Positions 28,753 to 38,274 are shown, counted from the first letter of the stretch. The stretch: DNA of 64,000 nucleotides from Flavimaribacter sediminis (GCF_019492055.1 NZ_JAICBX010000001.1:1302001-1366000); one strand, 5' to 3'. The notes: generated by a model from the letters alone, not told the origin. Numbers and translations are program-made.

Positions 28753-28785
28753 GAGCTCCGGATCGAAATCCGGAGCTCTTTTTTT
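28753..28785 (+). terminator. Second intrinsic terminator in tandem
   Basis: GAGCTCCGGAT (28753-28763) pairs perfectly with ATCCGGAGCTC (28768-28778) around a CGAA tetraloop, followed by T7. It backs up the first terminator for plus-strand transcription and ends five bases before the stop of the convergent gene. Confidence 0.92.
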
Positions 28786-28789
28786 GATC

Positions 28790-30400
28790 TCAGCTTTCGA
28801 ACCACCAGCGCTCGTAACCGCGAGCGCCGTCAAGCTCCCAGTTCGAGGCGATGAAGTCGCCGTGAGCGACATTGTCGCGGCGGCCCATGACGCGGTTGAT
28901 GAAGAACGGCACGACCGTTCCGCCATCGTCGCGGCAAAGAAGCTGCATTTCCTGGTACATGTCGCCGCGCTTGGCTTCGTCCAGCTCGGACTTGGCTTCG
29001 ACAAGCAGCTTGTTGAATTGCTCGTTGACCCAGTGGCTTTCGTTCCAGGCCGCGCCTTCCTTGTAGGCCAGCGAGAACATGACGTCCGGGGTAGGACGAG
29101 CGCCCCACTGTACGAACACGAACGGCTTCACGAGCCAAACGTTCGACCAGTAGCCGTCATTCGGCTCGCGCACGACATTGATGTTGATGCCGGCTTGCTT
29201 GGCGTGTTCGGAGTAGAGCACGCACATGTCCACGGCGCCGCTCATGACGCTGTCGGCGGCGGACAGATCAACATTGATCGATCCGAGACCGGATTTTTCC
29301 ATATGGAACTTGGCCTTGTCCGGATCGTAAGAGCGCTGCTCCAGGTCGGCCCAGTAAGGCAGGGACGGCGCAATCGGATGGTCGTTGCCAAGGCTGCCGT
29401 AGCCGAACAGGATCTTCTCGATGATCTCTTCGCGGTTCATGGCGTATTTCAGAGCCAGTCGCACATCCACATTGTCGAACGGCGCAACGTCGCAGAACAT
29501 CGGCAGCGTTACATGCGAGCCGCTGGGCACGTTGTCGATCTTGATGCCGGGCGCGCGTTCCAGCAGGCTTACAGTCTTGAGATCGACCGAAGTAATCGCG
29601 TCGACGTCGCCGGTGACAAGCGCCGTCTGGCGTGCGTTCGGATCGTTCAGCGTCAGCATGTTGACGGAGTCGAAATAGGCGCCTTCGCGGTGCCAGCCGT
29701 CATGTTTGGAGAGCTCTGCGCGTACGCCCGGATCGAAGTTGTCGAGCTTGTACGGGCCGGTTCCGTCGCCGCTTTCCCAGTCCACGCCGCCGCTTCCGTC
29801 GGAGGGCAGCATGACGAGGTGGTAGTCGGAGAGCAGGTAGGGCAGGTCGGCGTTGCCCGCGCCCATCTTGATCACGACAGTCAGGTCGCCGTCAGCCTTG
29901 ATGTCCACTACGTCGGTGAGGAGCGCTTTCGCAGCCGACGTCGTCTTTTCGCCACGGTGGAAGTTGAGCGAAGCCACAACGTCCTCGGCGGTCAGTTTCT
30001 TGCCGCTGTGGAACGTGACATTGGGGTTGAGCTTGAAGGTCCATTCGGACGCGTCGGCAGAAGCTTCCCAGCTGTCGGCCACATCAGGACCCAACTCGTT
30101 GGTGTTGGTGATCAGCGTGAGATAGCTGCGAACGGCGTGCGAAAGCTGGATCATGAAAACGCTTTCCGTCGTTCCCGGATCCAGGCTGTCGGCGGTGTTG
30201 CCGTCATGAACGCCTACGCGAAATGTTCCGCCCTTTTTCGGCGTCTGTGCAGCGACCTTTGTAGACCAGAGGGTCGAGGCGGCGGCCGCCGTCGCGCCAG
30301 TCGCCAGCGCGCCTTCCATAAATCCACGGCGGCTCAGACGCTTCTTGCGAGCCTGCTCGATTATGGATTTGATAAGTGCGTCGGTTTCTTGCTTGTTCAT
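28790..30400 (-). CDS. Tat-exported ABC substrate-binding protein, family 5 (peptide type)
   Basis: Periplasmic binding protein of 536 residues. The N-terminus has a twin-arginine signal (RLSRRGFMEG, arginines 24-25, then a hydrophobic Ala-rich stretch ending AAQ). The family-5 fold is recognisable: WTFKLNPNVTFHSGKKLTAEDVV near residue 110, and DVRLALKYAMNREEII in the second lobe. It most probably feeds the importer encoded convergently at 25029-28719. Tat export suggests that it folds in the cytoplasm. The ligand is unknown. Confidence 0.9.
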   Translation of the reverse strand: MNKQETDALIKSIIEQARKKRLSRRGFMEGALATGATAAAASTLWSTKVAAQTPKKGGTFRVGVHDGNTADSLDPGTTESVFMIQLSHAVRSYLTLITNTNELGPDVADSWEASADASEWTFKLNPNVTFHSGKKLTAEDVVASLNFHRGEKTTSAAKALLTDVVDIKADGDLTVVIKMGAGNADLPYLLSDYHLVMLPSDGSGGVDWESGDGTGPYKLDNFDPGVRAELSKHDGWHREGAYFDSVNMLTLNDPNARQTALVTGDVDAITSVDLKTVSLLERAPGIKIDNVPSGSHVTLPMFCDVAPFDNVDVRLALKYAMNREEIIEKILFGYGSLGNDHPIAPSLPYWADLEQRSYDPDKAKFHMEKSGLGSINVDLSAADSVMSGAVDMCVLYSEHAKQAGININVVREPNDGYWSNVWLVKPFVFVQWGARPTPDVMFSLAYKEGAAWNESHWVNEQFNKLLVEAKSELDEAKRGDMYQEMQLLCRDDGGTVVPFFINRVMGRRDNVAHGDFIASNWELDGARGYERWWFES

Positions 30401-30562
30401 TTCGTTTCCCGTTTTTTGAGCGATAATTATCGTGATTTTTCTTGTTATGGCGGCAGTCTAACAACATAGAATTGAATGTCCATGGTCGAAACCCGACACT
30501 CAAAGCCGCATTTTCCCCGATAAGACGTGGCTGAAACGCACTTTGTGCAACTTCTGCTTGGT

Positions 30563-31705
30563 TCAGGCCGCTTGTGCGGCGGACAGCTCGATATAGCGCG
30601 CCATGTGATAATCCACATCGCCAAACTGATGATCGATCATGATGAGCCGCTTGGCGAAATGCGGCAGGGAATATTCCCATGTCATTGCGATGCCGCCATG
30701 CATCTGGATTGCCTCTTCCGCCACAAGCCTGCCGATCTGACCGCACAGCGTCTTGGCCGTCGAGACAGCCTTTTCCCTGTCGATTCTGTCGAGGGTAAGT
30801 CTCCCGGCCGCGTTGATGACTGCCGAACGCGCCTGTTCGATCTCGGTCAGAACCGTCGCCATGCGATGCTGCAAAGCCTGGAACTTGCCGATTGGCACGC
30901 CAAACTGCTTGCGGGTCTTGAGGTACTCGAGCGTAATATCACGGCAGACCTCCATGAGCCCGATCGATTCAGCGCAAAGAGCCACATTGGCGCGGGCAAT
31001 CGCCATTTCGACCGCCGGATACGCCTTGCCTTCAGCGCCAAGCAGCGCGCTGTCCGGAACTTTCACATTGTTGAGCGAGATTTCCGAAGCGCGCAGACCG
31101 TCGATCGTCGGATAACCGCGTATCTCCACGCCATCCGTGTCGGCCGGAATGAGGAAGGCGCAGACGCCGTCTTCGTCCCAGGCGTCACCGGAAGAGCGCG
31201 CGGTCACGACCAGCAGGTCGGCGGTGTCGGCGTTGAGGACGACCGCCTTGTTTCCGTTCAGCGTCCAGCGGTCCTCACCCTTGGAGCAGGTGGTCTTCAC
31301 GGCGGACAGGTCGTAACGGCCGTCGGGTTCTCCGTGCGCAAAGGCGGCGAGGCGGCCGCCGGCGATGATGTCGGCCAGCGCCGACTTCTGCTCATCGTCG
31401 CCGAGTTGGGAAATCACGCCGCCGGCCAGTATGGCCGAAGCCAGGAAAGGTTCGACGACAAGGCCGCGGCCGAGCTCCTCGAAGAGCACGCTGATATCGA
31501 AGCCAGCGCCTCCGAAGCCGCCGTCCTCCTCGCTGAACAGGGCGCCAATCAGGCCGAGTTCGGCGAATTGGGCCCACATTTCGCGCGAAAAACCGTCCGT
31601 GGATTCAGCGATCTCATGGCGTTTTTCCAGCGGATAATTGTCTGCGACAAATCGGGCGACCATGTCCTTCAGCATCGCCCTGTCTTCTGTAAGTGTGAAG
31701 TCCAT
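30563..31705 (-). CDS. Acyl-CoA dehydrogenase, small subunit of a pair (PimD-like)
   Basis: FAD enzyme for the first step of beta-oxidation. The 380-residue product has the three ACAD domains; the C-terminal motif QMHGGIAMTWEYSLPHFAKR is typical. The N-terminal half lacks the strongest substrate-loop signatures, as is common for one partner of heteromeric ACADs. The adjacent upstream gene (stop at 31706) encodes a second ACAD. Size and order match the pimeloyl-CoA dehydrogenase subunits PimC/PimD of Rhodopseudomonas and the alpha2beta2 steroid ACADs. The substrate here is inferred only as a larger or dicarboxylic acyl-CoA. Confidence 0.87.
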   Translation of the reverse strand: MDFTLTEDRAMLKDMVARFVADNYPLEKRHEIAESTDGFSREMWAQFAELGLIGALFSEEDGGFGGAGFDISVLFEELGRGLVVEPFLASAILAGGVISQLGDDEQKSALADIIAGGRLAAFAHGEPDGRYDLSAVKTTCSKGEDRWTLNGNKAVVLNADTADLLVVTARSSGDAWDEDGVCAFLIPADTDGVEIRGYPTIDGLRASEISLNNVKVPDSALLGAEGKAYPAVEMAIARANVALCAESIGLMEVCRDITLEYLKTRKQFGVPIGKFQALQHRMATVLTEIEQARSAVINAAGRLTLDRIDREKAVSTAKTLCGQIGRLVAEEAIQMHGGIAMTWEYSLPHFAKRLIMIDHQFGDVDYHMARYIELSAAQAA

Positions 31706-32902
31706 TCAAAGCCCCATCATCATCTTGGAGATGATTCCGCGCTGGATCTCGTTGGATCCGCCGTAAATCGTGATCTTGCGATTGTTGAAGTAGTCGGCCG
31801 CTACGGGCGCGGCGTAGTCCGGTCCGATCGGCTCCTGATTGTATCCCGCGTCCAGCGCTTCCGAAACGAACGGCATCGCGTAGGGGCCAAGCGCGCGCCG
31901 GGTCAGGTCATTGATCGCCTGGCGGATCTCGGTTCCCTTGATCTTGAGCATCGAGCTCATTGGTCCGGCATTGGCGACGCTGTCCGGCGACGAGAGCAGC
32001 CGCAGGTTCGTTGTGGACATGGCGTCGAGATCCATTTCTATCTGGGCGAGCCTTTGTGCGAAATAGGGATCTTCAATCAGCGGTTTTTCGCGGATCTTCT
32101 GAAGCTTGGCGATGTGGCGCAGATGCGCCAGCGCCACCTTGTTGGCTCCGACATTCGCGATGTTGGTCCGCTCATGCGTCAGCAGGTATTTCGCGTAAGT
32201 CCAGCCCTTGTTCTCCTCGCCTATGAGGTTTTCCACGGGCACGCGAACGTCGTCGAAGAAGACTTCGTTCACTTCATGCGTGCCTTCCAGCAGGATAATC
32301 GGCCGCACAGTGATGCCCGGCGTATCCATATCGATCAGGAGGAAGGAGATTCCCTCCTGGGGCTTGCCTTCCGTGGAGGTGCGCACGAGACAGAATATCT
32401 TGTTGGCGTATTGCCCAAGCGTCGTCCAGGTTTTCTGACCATTGACGACGTAATGATCCCCGTCACGCACGGCGCGTGTTTTGAGCGAAGCGAGATCGGA
32501 ACCGGCGCCCGGTTCGGAATAGCCCTGGCACCACCAGTCGGATCCGTCGAGGATGCGCGGCAGGTAGTAGTCCTTCTGCGCATCCGAGCCGTATTTGATC
32601 AGCACCGGGGCGAGCATCTTGAGGCCGAAGGGTATGATCCGCGGAGCGCCGGCCGCGCAGGATTCGTCTTCGAAAATCTGTTTCTGCACGGCGTTCCAGC
32701 CGGTGCCGCCATATTCTTCCGGCCAGCCGTCGGCCAGCCAGCCGCGGTTGTTGAGGATGTCGTGCCATCCCTGCATGTCATCGCGTGTCAGGCGCTTGCC
32801 GGTCAAAACCTTGTCGGAAAGTGATTTCGGCAATTCCTCGTCGAGGAATTTGCGAACTTCGTCGCGAAACGCCAGTTCCTCATCGCTATAGTTTAGATCC
32901 AT
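31706..32902 (-). CDS. Acyl-CoA dehydrogenase, large subunit of a pair (PimC-like)
   Basis: The 398-residue product begins MDLNYSDEELAFRDEVRKFL and has the flavin-contact motif QGYSEPGAGSDLASLKTRA and the C-terminal IYGGSNEIQRGIISKMMM that binds FAD in ACADs. It directly precedes its likely partner, with no base between stop and start. An upstream bifunctional hydratase/dehydrogenase gene (start 35081) is read in the same direction. It probably forms a heteromeric enzyme with the 380-residue protein. Confidence 0.9.
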   Translation of the reverse strand: MDLNYSDEELAFRDEVRKFLDEELPKSLSDKVLTGKRLTRDDMQGWHDILNNRGWLADGWPEEYGGTGWNAVQKQIFEDESCAAGAPRIIPFGLKMLAPVLIKYGSDAQKDYYLPRILDGSDWWCQGYSEPGAGSDLASLKTRAVRDGDHYVVNGQKTWTTLGQYANKIFCLVRTSTEGKPQEGISFLLIDMDTPGITVRPIILLEGTHEVNEVFFDDVRVPVENLIGEENKGWTYAKYLLTHERTNIANVGANKVALAHLRHIAKLQKIREKPLIEDPYFAQRLAQIEMDLDAMSTTNLRLLSSPDSVANAGPMSSMLKIKGTEIRQAINDLTRRALGPYAMPFVSEALDAGYNQEPIGPDYAAPVAADYFNNRKITIYGGSNEIQRGIISKMMMGL

Positions 32903-32954
32903 TGCTTGATCCTTCGGTCAGACTGTTTGGTCAGTTCAGAGGCGATCCGCTTTT

Positions 32955-35081
32955 CTAAGCGGCCTTCTTGTTCAGTGAATCAAAATTTTCTCCGCGCTCC
33001 ACCAGATCGACCAGCAGCTTTGCGGGTCTCCAGAATTCAGGATCGTTTTCCTCAAACTCCCGGATATCGGCGAGAATTTTATCCAGTCCGATGATATCGG
33101 CCTGTTTCATCGGTCCGCCGCGCCACCGCGGAAAGCCGTAGCCATAGAGCATGGCTATATCGACATCGAGCGGGCGCAGGGCGATGCCTTCTTCTACAAT
33201 CCGCGCGCCTTCATTCACCATGGCTGCGAAGTAGCGGCGCATGATTTCCTCTTCGGTAAAGGTCTTCGGTTCGATGCCTTTTTCTTCGCGCACCCGGTCG
33301 ATTATTTCGAGAACCTCCGGGTCTTCCCTGCCGCTGCGGCTACCTTGATCGTAGATGTACACCCCGCGACCGGTCTTCTGTCCGAACCGGCCAAGCTCGG
33401 CGATCCGGTCCATGTGCTCATGCGCGTAGCGTCCGTTCCAACCGGAATCGCGCAGCCGCTTGCGGTTGGCGTAGCCGATGTCCAGACCGGCCAGGTCGCC
33501 CATCTGGTGTGGTCCCATCGGGTAGCCGAAATTCACCACGGCTTTGTCGATCTCGTAAGGACTTGCGCCTTCCTCAATCATGTAGGCGGCTTGGGTCAGG
33601 TAGCGCTCGAGAATACGGTTCCCTATGAAGCCGTCGCACACGCCGGCGCGCACTGCGGTCTTGCGCAGTTTCTTTGCGAGCGCGAAGCCTGTGGCTGTCA
33701 CGTCCGGCAGGGTCTTTGCGCCGACGACCACTTCCAGCAGTTTCATGACATGGGCGGGCGAAAAGAAATGTAGCCCCAAAACGTCCTGCGGTCGGCCGGT
33801 CATAGCGGCGATCTCGTCGATATTCAGGTAGGAGGTGTTGCTGGCCAGCACCGCGCCGGGTTTTGCGTGCTTGTCAATTCGCTCGAAGAGCTCCTTCTTG
33901 ACGTCCATGTTCTCGAAGGCGGCTTCGATGACGATGTCGGCTTCGGCAATGTCGGCGATATCTGCGCTCACAGAGTAGAGTTCGTTGGCCAGCCGGTCGC
34001 GTTTCGCCTGATCGATCTTGCCGCGCTTGAGACCGTCGTCGAGAATTTTCTCGACATTGGCGCGACCCTTGGCGGCGCTTTCTTCGTCACGCTCGATCAT
34101 CGTGACGGGCAGTCCGGAATAAAGCATCGCGCACGTGATGCCGGACCCCATGGTGCCTCCGCCGATCACGGCGGCGCGGTCGAGCGGACGCGGCGCGCCG
34201 GTTGCAAGTTCCGGCACCTTGCCGACCTCCCGATCGGAGAAGAAGGCGTGGATGAGCGCATCACGCTGTTCGGTGCCGAGCAGTTCGATGAAGGCGTCGC
34301 GTTCGAATTTCATGCCCTCGTCGAACGGCAGTTCGGTTGCGGCCTTGATCGCCTCCACGCATTTGATCGGTGAGATCTGTCCACGCGCCTTCTTTTCGAC
34401 GGACGCCATAATGCCGTCGAACAAAGCCTTGTTTCCCCTTGCGGATGCGATCTTGTCTTCCATCTCGCTTGTCCGCCGCACCGGCATGTTTTCGTTCATG
34501 ACGCGATTTGCGAAATCGATCCCGGCCTGGCGGGGATCGTCTCCGTCGTCGAGAGCATCGACAATGCCGAGCTTGAGGGCTTCCGGGGCGCTGACATGGC
34601 GTCCGCTGACGATGATGTCCGTGGCCGCCTCTACGCCGATAAGACGGGGCAGGCGCTGGGTTCCGCCGGCTCCGGGCAGCAAGCCGAGATGGACTTCGGG
34701 CAGGCCGACCTTGGCGGATTTCAAAGCCACCCTGTAGTGACATGAAAGGGCCGTTTCCAGACCTCCGCCGAGCGCCGTTCCGTGTATTGCGCAGACCACA
34801 GGCTTGTCGACGGCTTCGATCGCATTGACGACCTCGTAGAGAACCGGATGCATGATCGGCTTGCCAAACTCGCGAATGTCGGCGCCTGCGATGAAAGTTC
34901 GCCCCTTGCCGACGATAACGGCGACAGACGCGGCAGCGTCTTCGTTGAACCGTGCGGCGGCTTCCATCAACCCTTTACGCACGGCGTGTCCGGCCGCGTT
35001 GACCGGAGGATTGTCGATGGAAATGACGGCGATGCCGCCCTTGTCACCGGACAGGATTTCATAGGACACGACTTCGGACAT
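32955..35081 (-). CDS. Bifunctional enoyl-CoA hydratase / 3-hydroxyacyl-CoA dehydrogenase (FadJ/PimF type)
   Basis: Catalyses hydration of 2-enoyl-CoA and NAD-dependent oxidation of the 3-hydroxyacyl-CoA. The 708-residue product has an N-terminal crotonase domain (CAIHGTALGGGLETALSCHYRVA; LPEVHLGLLPGAGGTQRLPR) to about residue 190. The NAD-binding 3HCDH domain starts near residue 295 (AVIGGGTMGSGITC). Two C-terminal 3HCDH domains follow (GFIGNRILERY; YPMGPHQMGDLAGLD). It lacks thiolase activity by architecture. It lies between livK and the ACAD pair in one direction. Confidence 0.93.
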   Translation of the reverse strand: MSEVVSYEILSGDKGGIAVISIDNPPVNAAGHAVRKGLMEAAARFNEDAAASVAVIVGKGRTFIAGADIREFGKPIMHPVLYEVVNAIEAVDKPVVCAIHGTALGGGLETALSCHYRVALKSAKVGLPEVHLGLLPGAGGTQRLPRLIGVEAATDIIVSGRHVSAPEALKLGIVDALDDGDDPRQAGIDFANRVMNENMPVRRTSEMEDKIASARGNKALFDGIMASVEKKARGQISPIKCVEAIKAATELPFDEGMKFERDAFIELLGTEQRDALIHAFFSDREVGKVPELATGAPRPLDRAAVIGGGTMGSGITCAMLYSGLPVTMIERDEESAAKGRANVEKILDDGLKRGKIDQAKRDRLANELYSVSADIADIAEADIVIEAAFENMDVKKELFERIDKHAKPGAVLASNTSYLNIDEIAAMTGRPQDVLGLHFFSPAHVMKLLEVVVGAKTLPDVTATGFALAKKLRKTAVRAGVCDGFIGNRILERYLTQAAYMIEEGASPYEIDKAVVNFGYPMGPHQMGDLAGLDIGYANRKRLRDSGWNGRYAHEHMDRIAELGRFGQKTGRGVYIYDQGSRSGREDPEVLEIIDRVREEKGIEPKTFTEEEIMRRYFAAMVNEGARIVEEGIALRPLDVDIAMLYGYGFPRWRGGPMKQADIIGLDKILADIREFEENDPEFWRPAKLLVDLVERGENFDSLNKKAA

Positions 35082-35128
35082 GTGCGAACCTTCAATGCAG
35101 GAATTGGAAATATTGTCTTCGAGTTGGA

Positions 35129-35154
35129 GCCTGTACCCCGTCCGGGGTACAGGC
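35129..35154 (-). promoter_or_regulatory. Strong hairpin between livK-like gene and fadJ-like gene
   Basis: An 11-bp perfect stem (35129-35139 with 35144-35154) with a 4-base loop lies 15 bases after the livK-like stop in the direction of transcription, with no U-tract. Such hairpins commonly stabilise the message of a binding protein against 3' decay. That role is inference here. Confidence 0.5.
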
Positions 35155-35168
35155 GGTTTGAAACAGGG

Positions 35169-36332
35169 TTATTTTTCCCCGAGAGTTTTCCAGGCGCCAT
35201 CCTGAATCTGGGAGATGATGATGGCGTCGCCCCCCTTGTGGTCGTCCGCGGAGTAGTCAATGAGGACGCCAGTGATCGGGTCCGTGAAGCTCAGGCTCTC
35301 CATTGCTTTCTGGAAGCTTTCAGCATTCAGATCCGGGCCGGCCGCTTCAAACGCCATGACCAGGCCTTCCGCAGCTGAGCGACCGAGCAGGGCGCCGGTT
35401 CCGGGAAACTCGCCGAACTCGGCCTGGTAGGATTCGACCCATTCCTTGACGTAGGGATCATCCATGCGGGTCGTCAGGTCCGGCCAACCAGCGGCGGCGT
35501 AGAAGCCGTCCGTTATGCCTTCCGGCACCTTGGCGACAGCGGTGTGGAATGCGGCGGACGATCCGAGGAACTTCATGTCGTCCATACCAAGCTTCTTGGC
35601 GGTTCCAAGCACTGTAATGAGCTGTCTGATGCCGAGAGCCAGAGCGATCGTATCGCAGCCTTCATTCTTCAGCTTGGTGAGTGAACCGACGAAATCCTGC
35701 TCATCGGGCTTGTGCGTTGTTTCCGCTGCATAGGTCACGCCCAGCTTGTCGACAGAATCCTTTGCGCCTTCCTGGATTTCCTTGCCGAAATCGGTCGGAA
35801 GAATCATGGAGCAGACGACTTTGGCTCCCTCATTGTCTCTGAGGTATTCGATCCCGGCCAGGGTCTGGTCATAATAGGACGAGAAGCCGGCGTATTTGTA
35901 AGGCGAGGGCGGATCGATCATCTGACGCGCCGATGTCAGCGGGCCGACATTTGCAATGCCTTTCTGCTCCAGCAGCGGGAAACTGGCGATATTGATCGGC
36001 GTGCCAAGCGACAGGAGCATGACGAACACCTTGTCGGAATTGACCAGCTTGTTCAGGTTCTGCATGGCTTTCGGCATCTGATAGCCATGATCTTCCGCGA
36101 TCAGACGCAGCTTGCGGCCATGAACGCCGCCCTTGGCGTTGACTTCTTCAAAATACTGTCGCGTGGCGTCCATTGCCGGCGCTCCGAAAGCGGCGAAGAT
36201 GCCGGACATGTCGTTGTTCGAACCGACAAGGATTTCCGTGTCGGTCACGCCCTGGGACTGCGCCATGGCCTGCGGCGCGATTGCCGTGGACAGGGTCAGC
36301 GCCGCAGCGATGGTCAGCTTATTCATTCTCAT
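35169..36332 (-). CDS. Branched-chain-type ABC substrate-binding protein (LivK-like)
   Basis: Periplasmic binding protein of the HAAT family, 387 residues. A Sec signal peptide spans residues 1-24 (ending AMAQ). The type I fold begins VTDTEILVGSNNDMSGIFAAFG. The ATG follows GGAGGAG with seven bases between. Within this cluster it probably binds a carboxylic acid rather than leucine, because an acyl-CoA ligase and beta-oxidation genes surround it. It lies downstream of the ligase gene and upstream of the hairpin at 35129. Confidence 0.88.
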   Translation of the reverse strand: MRMNKLTIAAALTLSTAIAPQAMAQSQGVTDTEILVGSNNDMSGIFAAFGAPAMDATRQYFEEVNAKGGVHGRKLRLIAEDHGYQMPKAMQNLNKLVNSDKVFVMLLSLGTPINIASFPLLEQKGIANVGPLTSARQMIDPPSPYKYAGFSSYYDQTLAGIEYLRDNEGAKVVCSMILPTDFGKEIQEGAKDSVDKLGVTYAAETTHKPDEQDFVGSLTKLKNEGCDTIALALGIRQLITVLGTAKKLGMDDMKFLGSSAAFHTAVAKVPEGITDGFYAAAGWPDLTTRMDDPYVKEWVESYQAEFGEFPGTGALLGRSAAEGLVMAFEAAGPDLNAESFQKAMESLSFTDPITGVLIDYSADDHKGGDAIIISQIQDGAWKTLGEK

Positions 36333-36362
36333 GATTGCTCTCCTCCTTAGCGAGATATGGAT

Positions 36363-38252
36363 CTATGAGTACATGTTATCTATCAGCGCTTTGTGTTTTT
36401 TCTCCACGAAACTGCGCTTGAGTTTCATGGTTGCCGTCAACTCCTCGTCTTCCGCGGTCAACAGAACGTCGATGAGACGGAACGACTTGATCTGTTCCAC
36501 CCGAGCGAACTCTTTGTTGACCTCGTCGATAATACCCGCAATCAAGTCCTGCACGTCCTGCGCCGCGCAAAGCGAAGCGAAGTCGCCGAACGGAATTCTC
36601 CGGTCCTGCGCATATTTCTCGACATTTTCCTGATCGATCATGATGAGGCAGGTCAGGTATTTGCGTCCGTCCCCAATGATGACCGCGTCAGAAATGTAGG
36701 GCGAAAATTTGAGTTTGTTCTCGATCTCCGCCGGAGTGATGTTCTTGCCGCCGGCCGTTATGATGATGTCCTTCAGGCGGCCCGTGATCCGCAGGTATCC
36801 GTCTCCGTCGATTTCGCCGACGTCGCCTGTTCGCAGCCAGCCGTCCGGCGTGAACGTTTCTGCTGTTTTCTCGTTGTCGCGCCAATAGCCCTGGAAAACG
36901 TTCGCAGCCTTGTACTGGATTTCGCCTCCGTCTGTGATGCGCAATGCGCCGCCCGGTACGACCTGTCCGACGCTGCCGACCTTGTTGTGTTCGATCGTGT
37001 TCAACGAAATCAGCCCGGCGCTTTCGCTCATGCCGTAACCTTCGTAGAGATCAACGCCGATCGACTTGTACCAACGGATGAGATCCGGCGATATCGGGGC
37101 GGCCCCCGTCGTTCCGCGCCGCAGTCGGTCCATTCCGATCATGCGCCTCAGGTTTTTCAGAACCAGGTGATCCCAAAGCCAGTACTGCATGGCGGTCGGG
37201 AAGGGGACCGATTTCCCCTTGAACAAATATTCGGCGCGTTTGCGGCCTGTGGTGACTGCGCGATTGAAGGCCCAGCGACCAAAGGGCGTCGCGTCGCCGA
37301 TCATGATCGAGATGCGGGAATAGATCTTTTCCCACACCCGAGGCACGGCGGTAAAGATATGCGGGCTGACTTCCTGCAGATTGTCGAAGACCGTTTCGGT
37401 GCTTTCGGCGAAGTTGACGGTCGATTTCGCCGCGAGCGGGCCGAAGACCGATATCAGACGCTCGAGAATGTGGCACAGCGGCAGAAAACAGACCTGCTCG
37501 TCGGAGGAGAAGGCCGGCAGGGTCACGGCGGCGACGGACGTCGTGTACATGATGTTGTGGTTCGATACCATCACGCCCTTGGGCTTGCCTGTCGTTCCGG
37601 ACGTATAGATGAGTATCGCCAGATCATCCGGTTTCGAACGCGCAATCTCGTCCTCGAACAGATCCGGATTGTTTTTCAAGTGAATCCGCCCGAGATCGTA
37701 GAGCTCCTCGAGGAACATGACGCCGTCGTCGTGGAAATCATGCAGGCCTTCGCGGTCCAGCACGATGACTTTAGCTAGACCGGGCATCTCGTCTCTTGCA
37801 GAAAGAAACTTGTCGAGTTGCTCGTCATTTTCGACAACGAGAAACTTGCTCTGCGAGTTGTCGACCAGATAGGCGAGCTGCGAGGCTGAGTCGGTCGTAT
37901 AGACTCCCGACATTACCCCGCCCATGCATTGTGCGGCGATGTCGAAGTAGATCCACTCCTTGTTGTCTTCCGAAAGGATCGAAACGACGTCGCCGCGCTG
38001 CAGACCCAGAGACGCCAGTCCGTGACCGATCAGCCGGACGTGTTCGAGAAAATCATTCCAGGAGTAGGAAAGCCAGATTCCATATTCCTTTTCCCGGTGG
38101 GCTGTGCGTTCGCCCAGTTCCCGGCAGCGCTGCAGGAACAGCTTGGGCAGCGTATCGCACCCGTCGATGAAATAGGGCCCGTTGTTCAGGTCGGCATTGA
38201 GACTCACACCGTCGATGACCGTCTGCGGTGGCAGAGATTGCATTTGTCCCAT
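36363..38252 (-). CDS. Long-chain-type acyl-CoA ligase (AMP-forming)
   Basis: Activates a carboxylic acid to its CoA thioester through an acyl-adenylate. The start is the ATG at 38252 (MGQMQSLPPQTVIDG), eight bases after GGGAGG; the frame is open further upstream inside the next gene. The 629-residue protein carries the P-loop-like ILIYTSGTTGKPKGVM, the YGMSESAG motif and the hinge/C-terminal region WLRTGDVGEIDGDGYLRITG and RLKDIIITAGGKNITPAEIE. Its length and pattern are those of eukaryotic-like long-chain ligases. It sits between livF and livK genes, suggesting uptake coupled to activation. Confidence 0.9.
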   Translation of the reverse strand: MGQMQSLPPQTVIDGVSLNADLNNGPYFIDGCDTLPKLFLQRCRELGERTAHREKEYGIWLSYSWNDFLEHVRLIGHGLASLGLQRGDVVSILSEDNKEWIYFDIAAQCMGGVMSGVYTTDSASQLAYLVDNSQSKFLVVENDEQLDKFLSARDEMPGLAKVIVLDREGLHDFHDDGVMFLEELYDLGRIHLKNNPDLFEDEIARSKPDDLAILIYTSGTTGKPKGVMVSNHNIMYTTSVAAVTLPAFSSDEQVCFLPLCHILERLISVFGPLAAKSTVNFAESTETVFDNLQEVSPHIFTAVPRVWEKIYSRISIMIGDATPFGRWAFNRAVTTGRKRAEYLFKGKSVPFPTAMQYWLWDHLVLKNLRRMIGMDRLRRGTTGAAPISPDLIRWYKSIGVDLYEGYGMSESAGLISLNTIEHNKVGSVGQVVPGGALRITDGGEIQYKAANVFQGYWRDNEKTAETFTPDGWLRTGDVGEIDGDGYLRITGRLKDIIITAGGKNITPAEIENKLKFSPYISDAVIIGDGRKYLTCLIMIDQENVEKYAQDRRIPFGDFASLCAAQDVQDLIAGIIDEVNKEFARVEQIKSFRLIDVLLTAEDEELTATMKLKRSFVEKKHKALIDNMYS

Positions 38253-38274
38253 CGATATGTCCTCCCTTGTCTTT

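Noticed and set aside
28664-30469. A 601-codon plus-strand open frame opposite the binding-protein gene
   Set aside because: It is the shadow of the Tat-exported binding protein, which has clear family motifs and a signal sequence, and it would run straight through both terminators.
30527-32824. A 765-codon open frame on the plus strand opposite the acyl-CoA dehydrogenase pair
   Set aside because: Its translation has no recognisable family pattern and is rich in His, Arg, Gln and Val as expected for the antisense of GC-rich coding DNA, while the minus strand encodes two clear ACADs.
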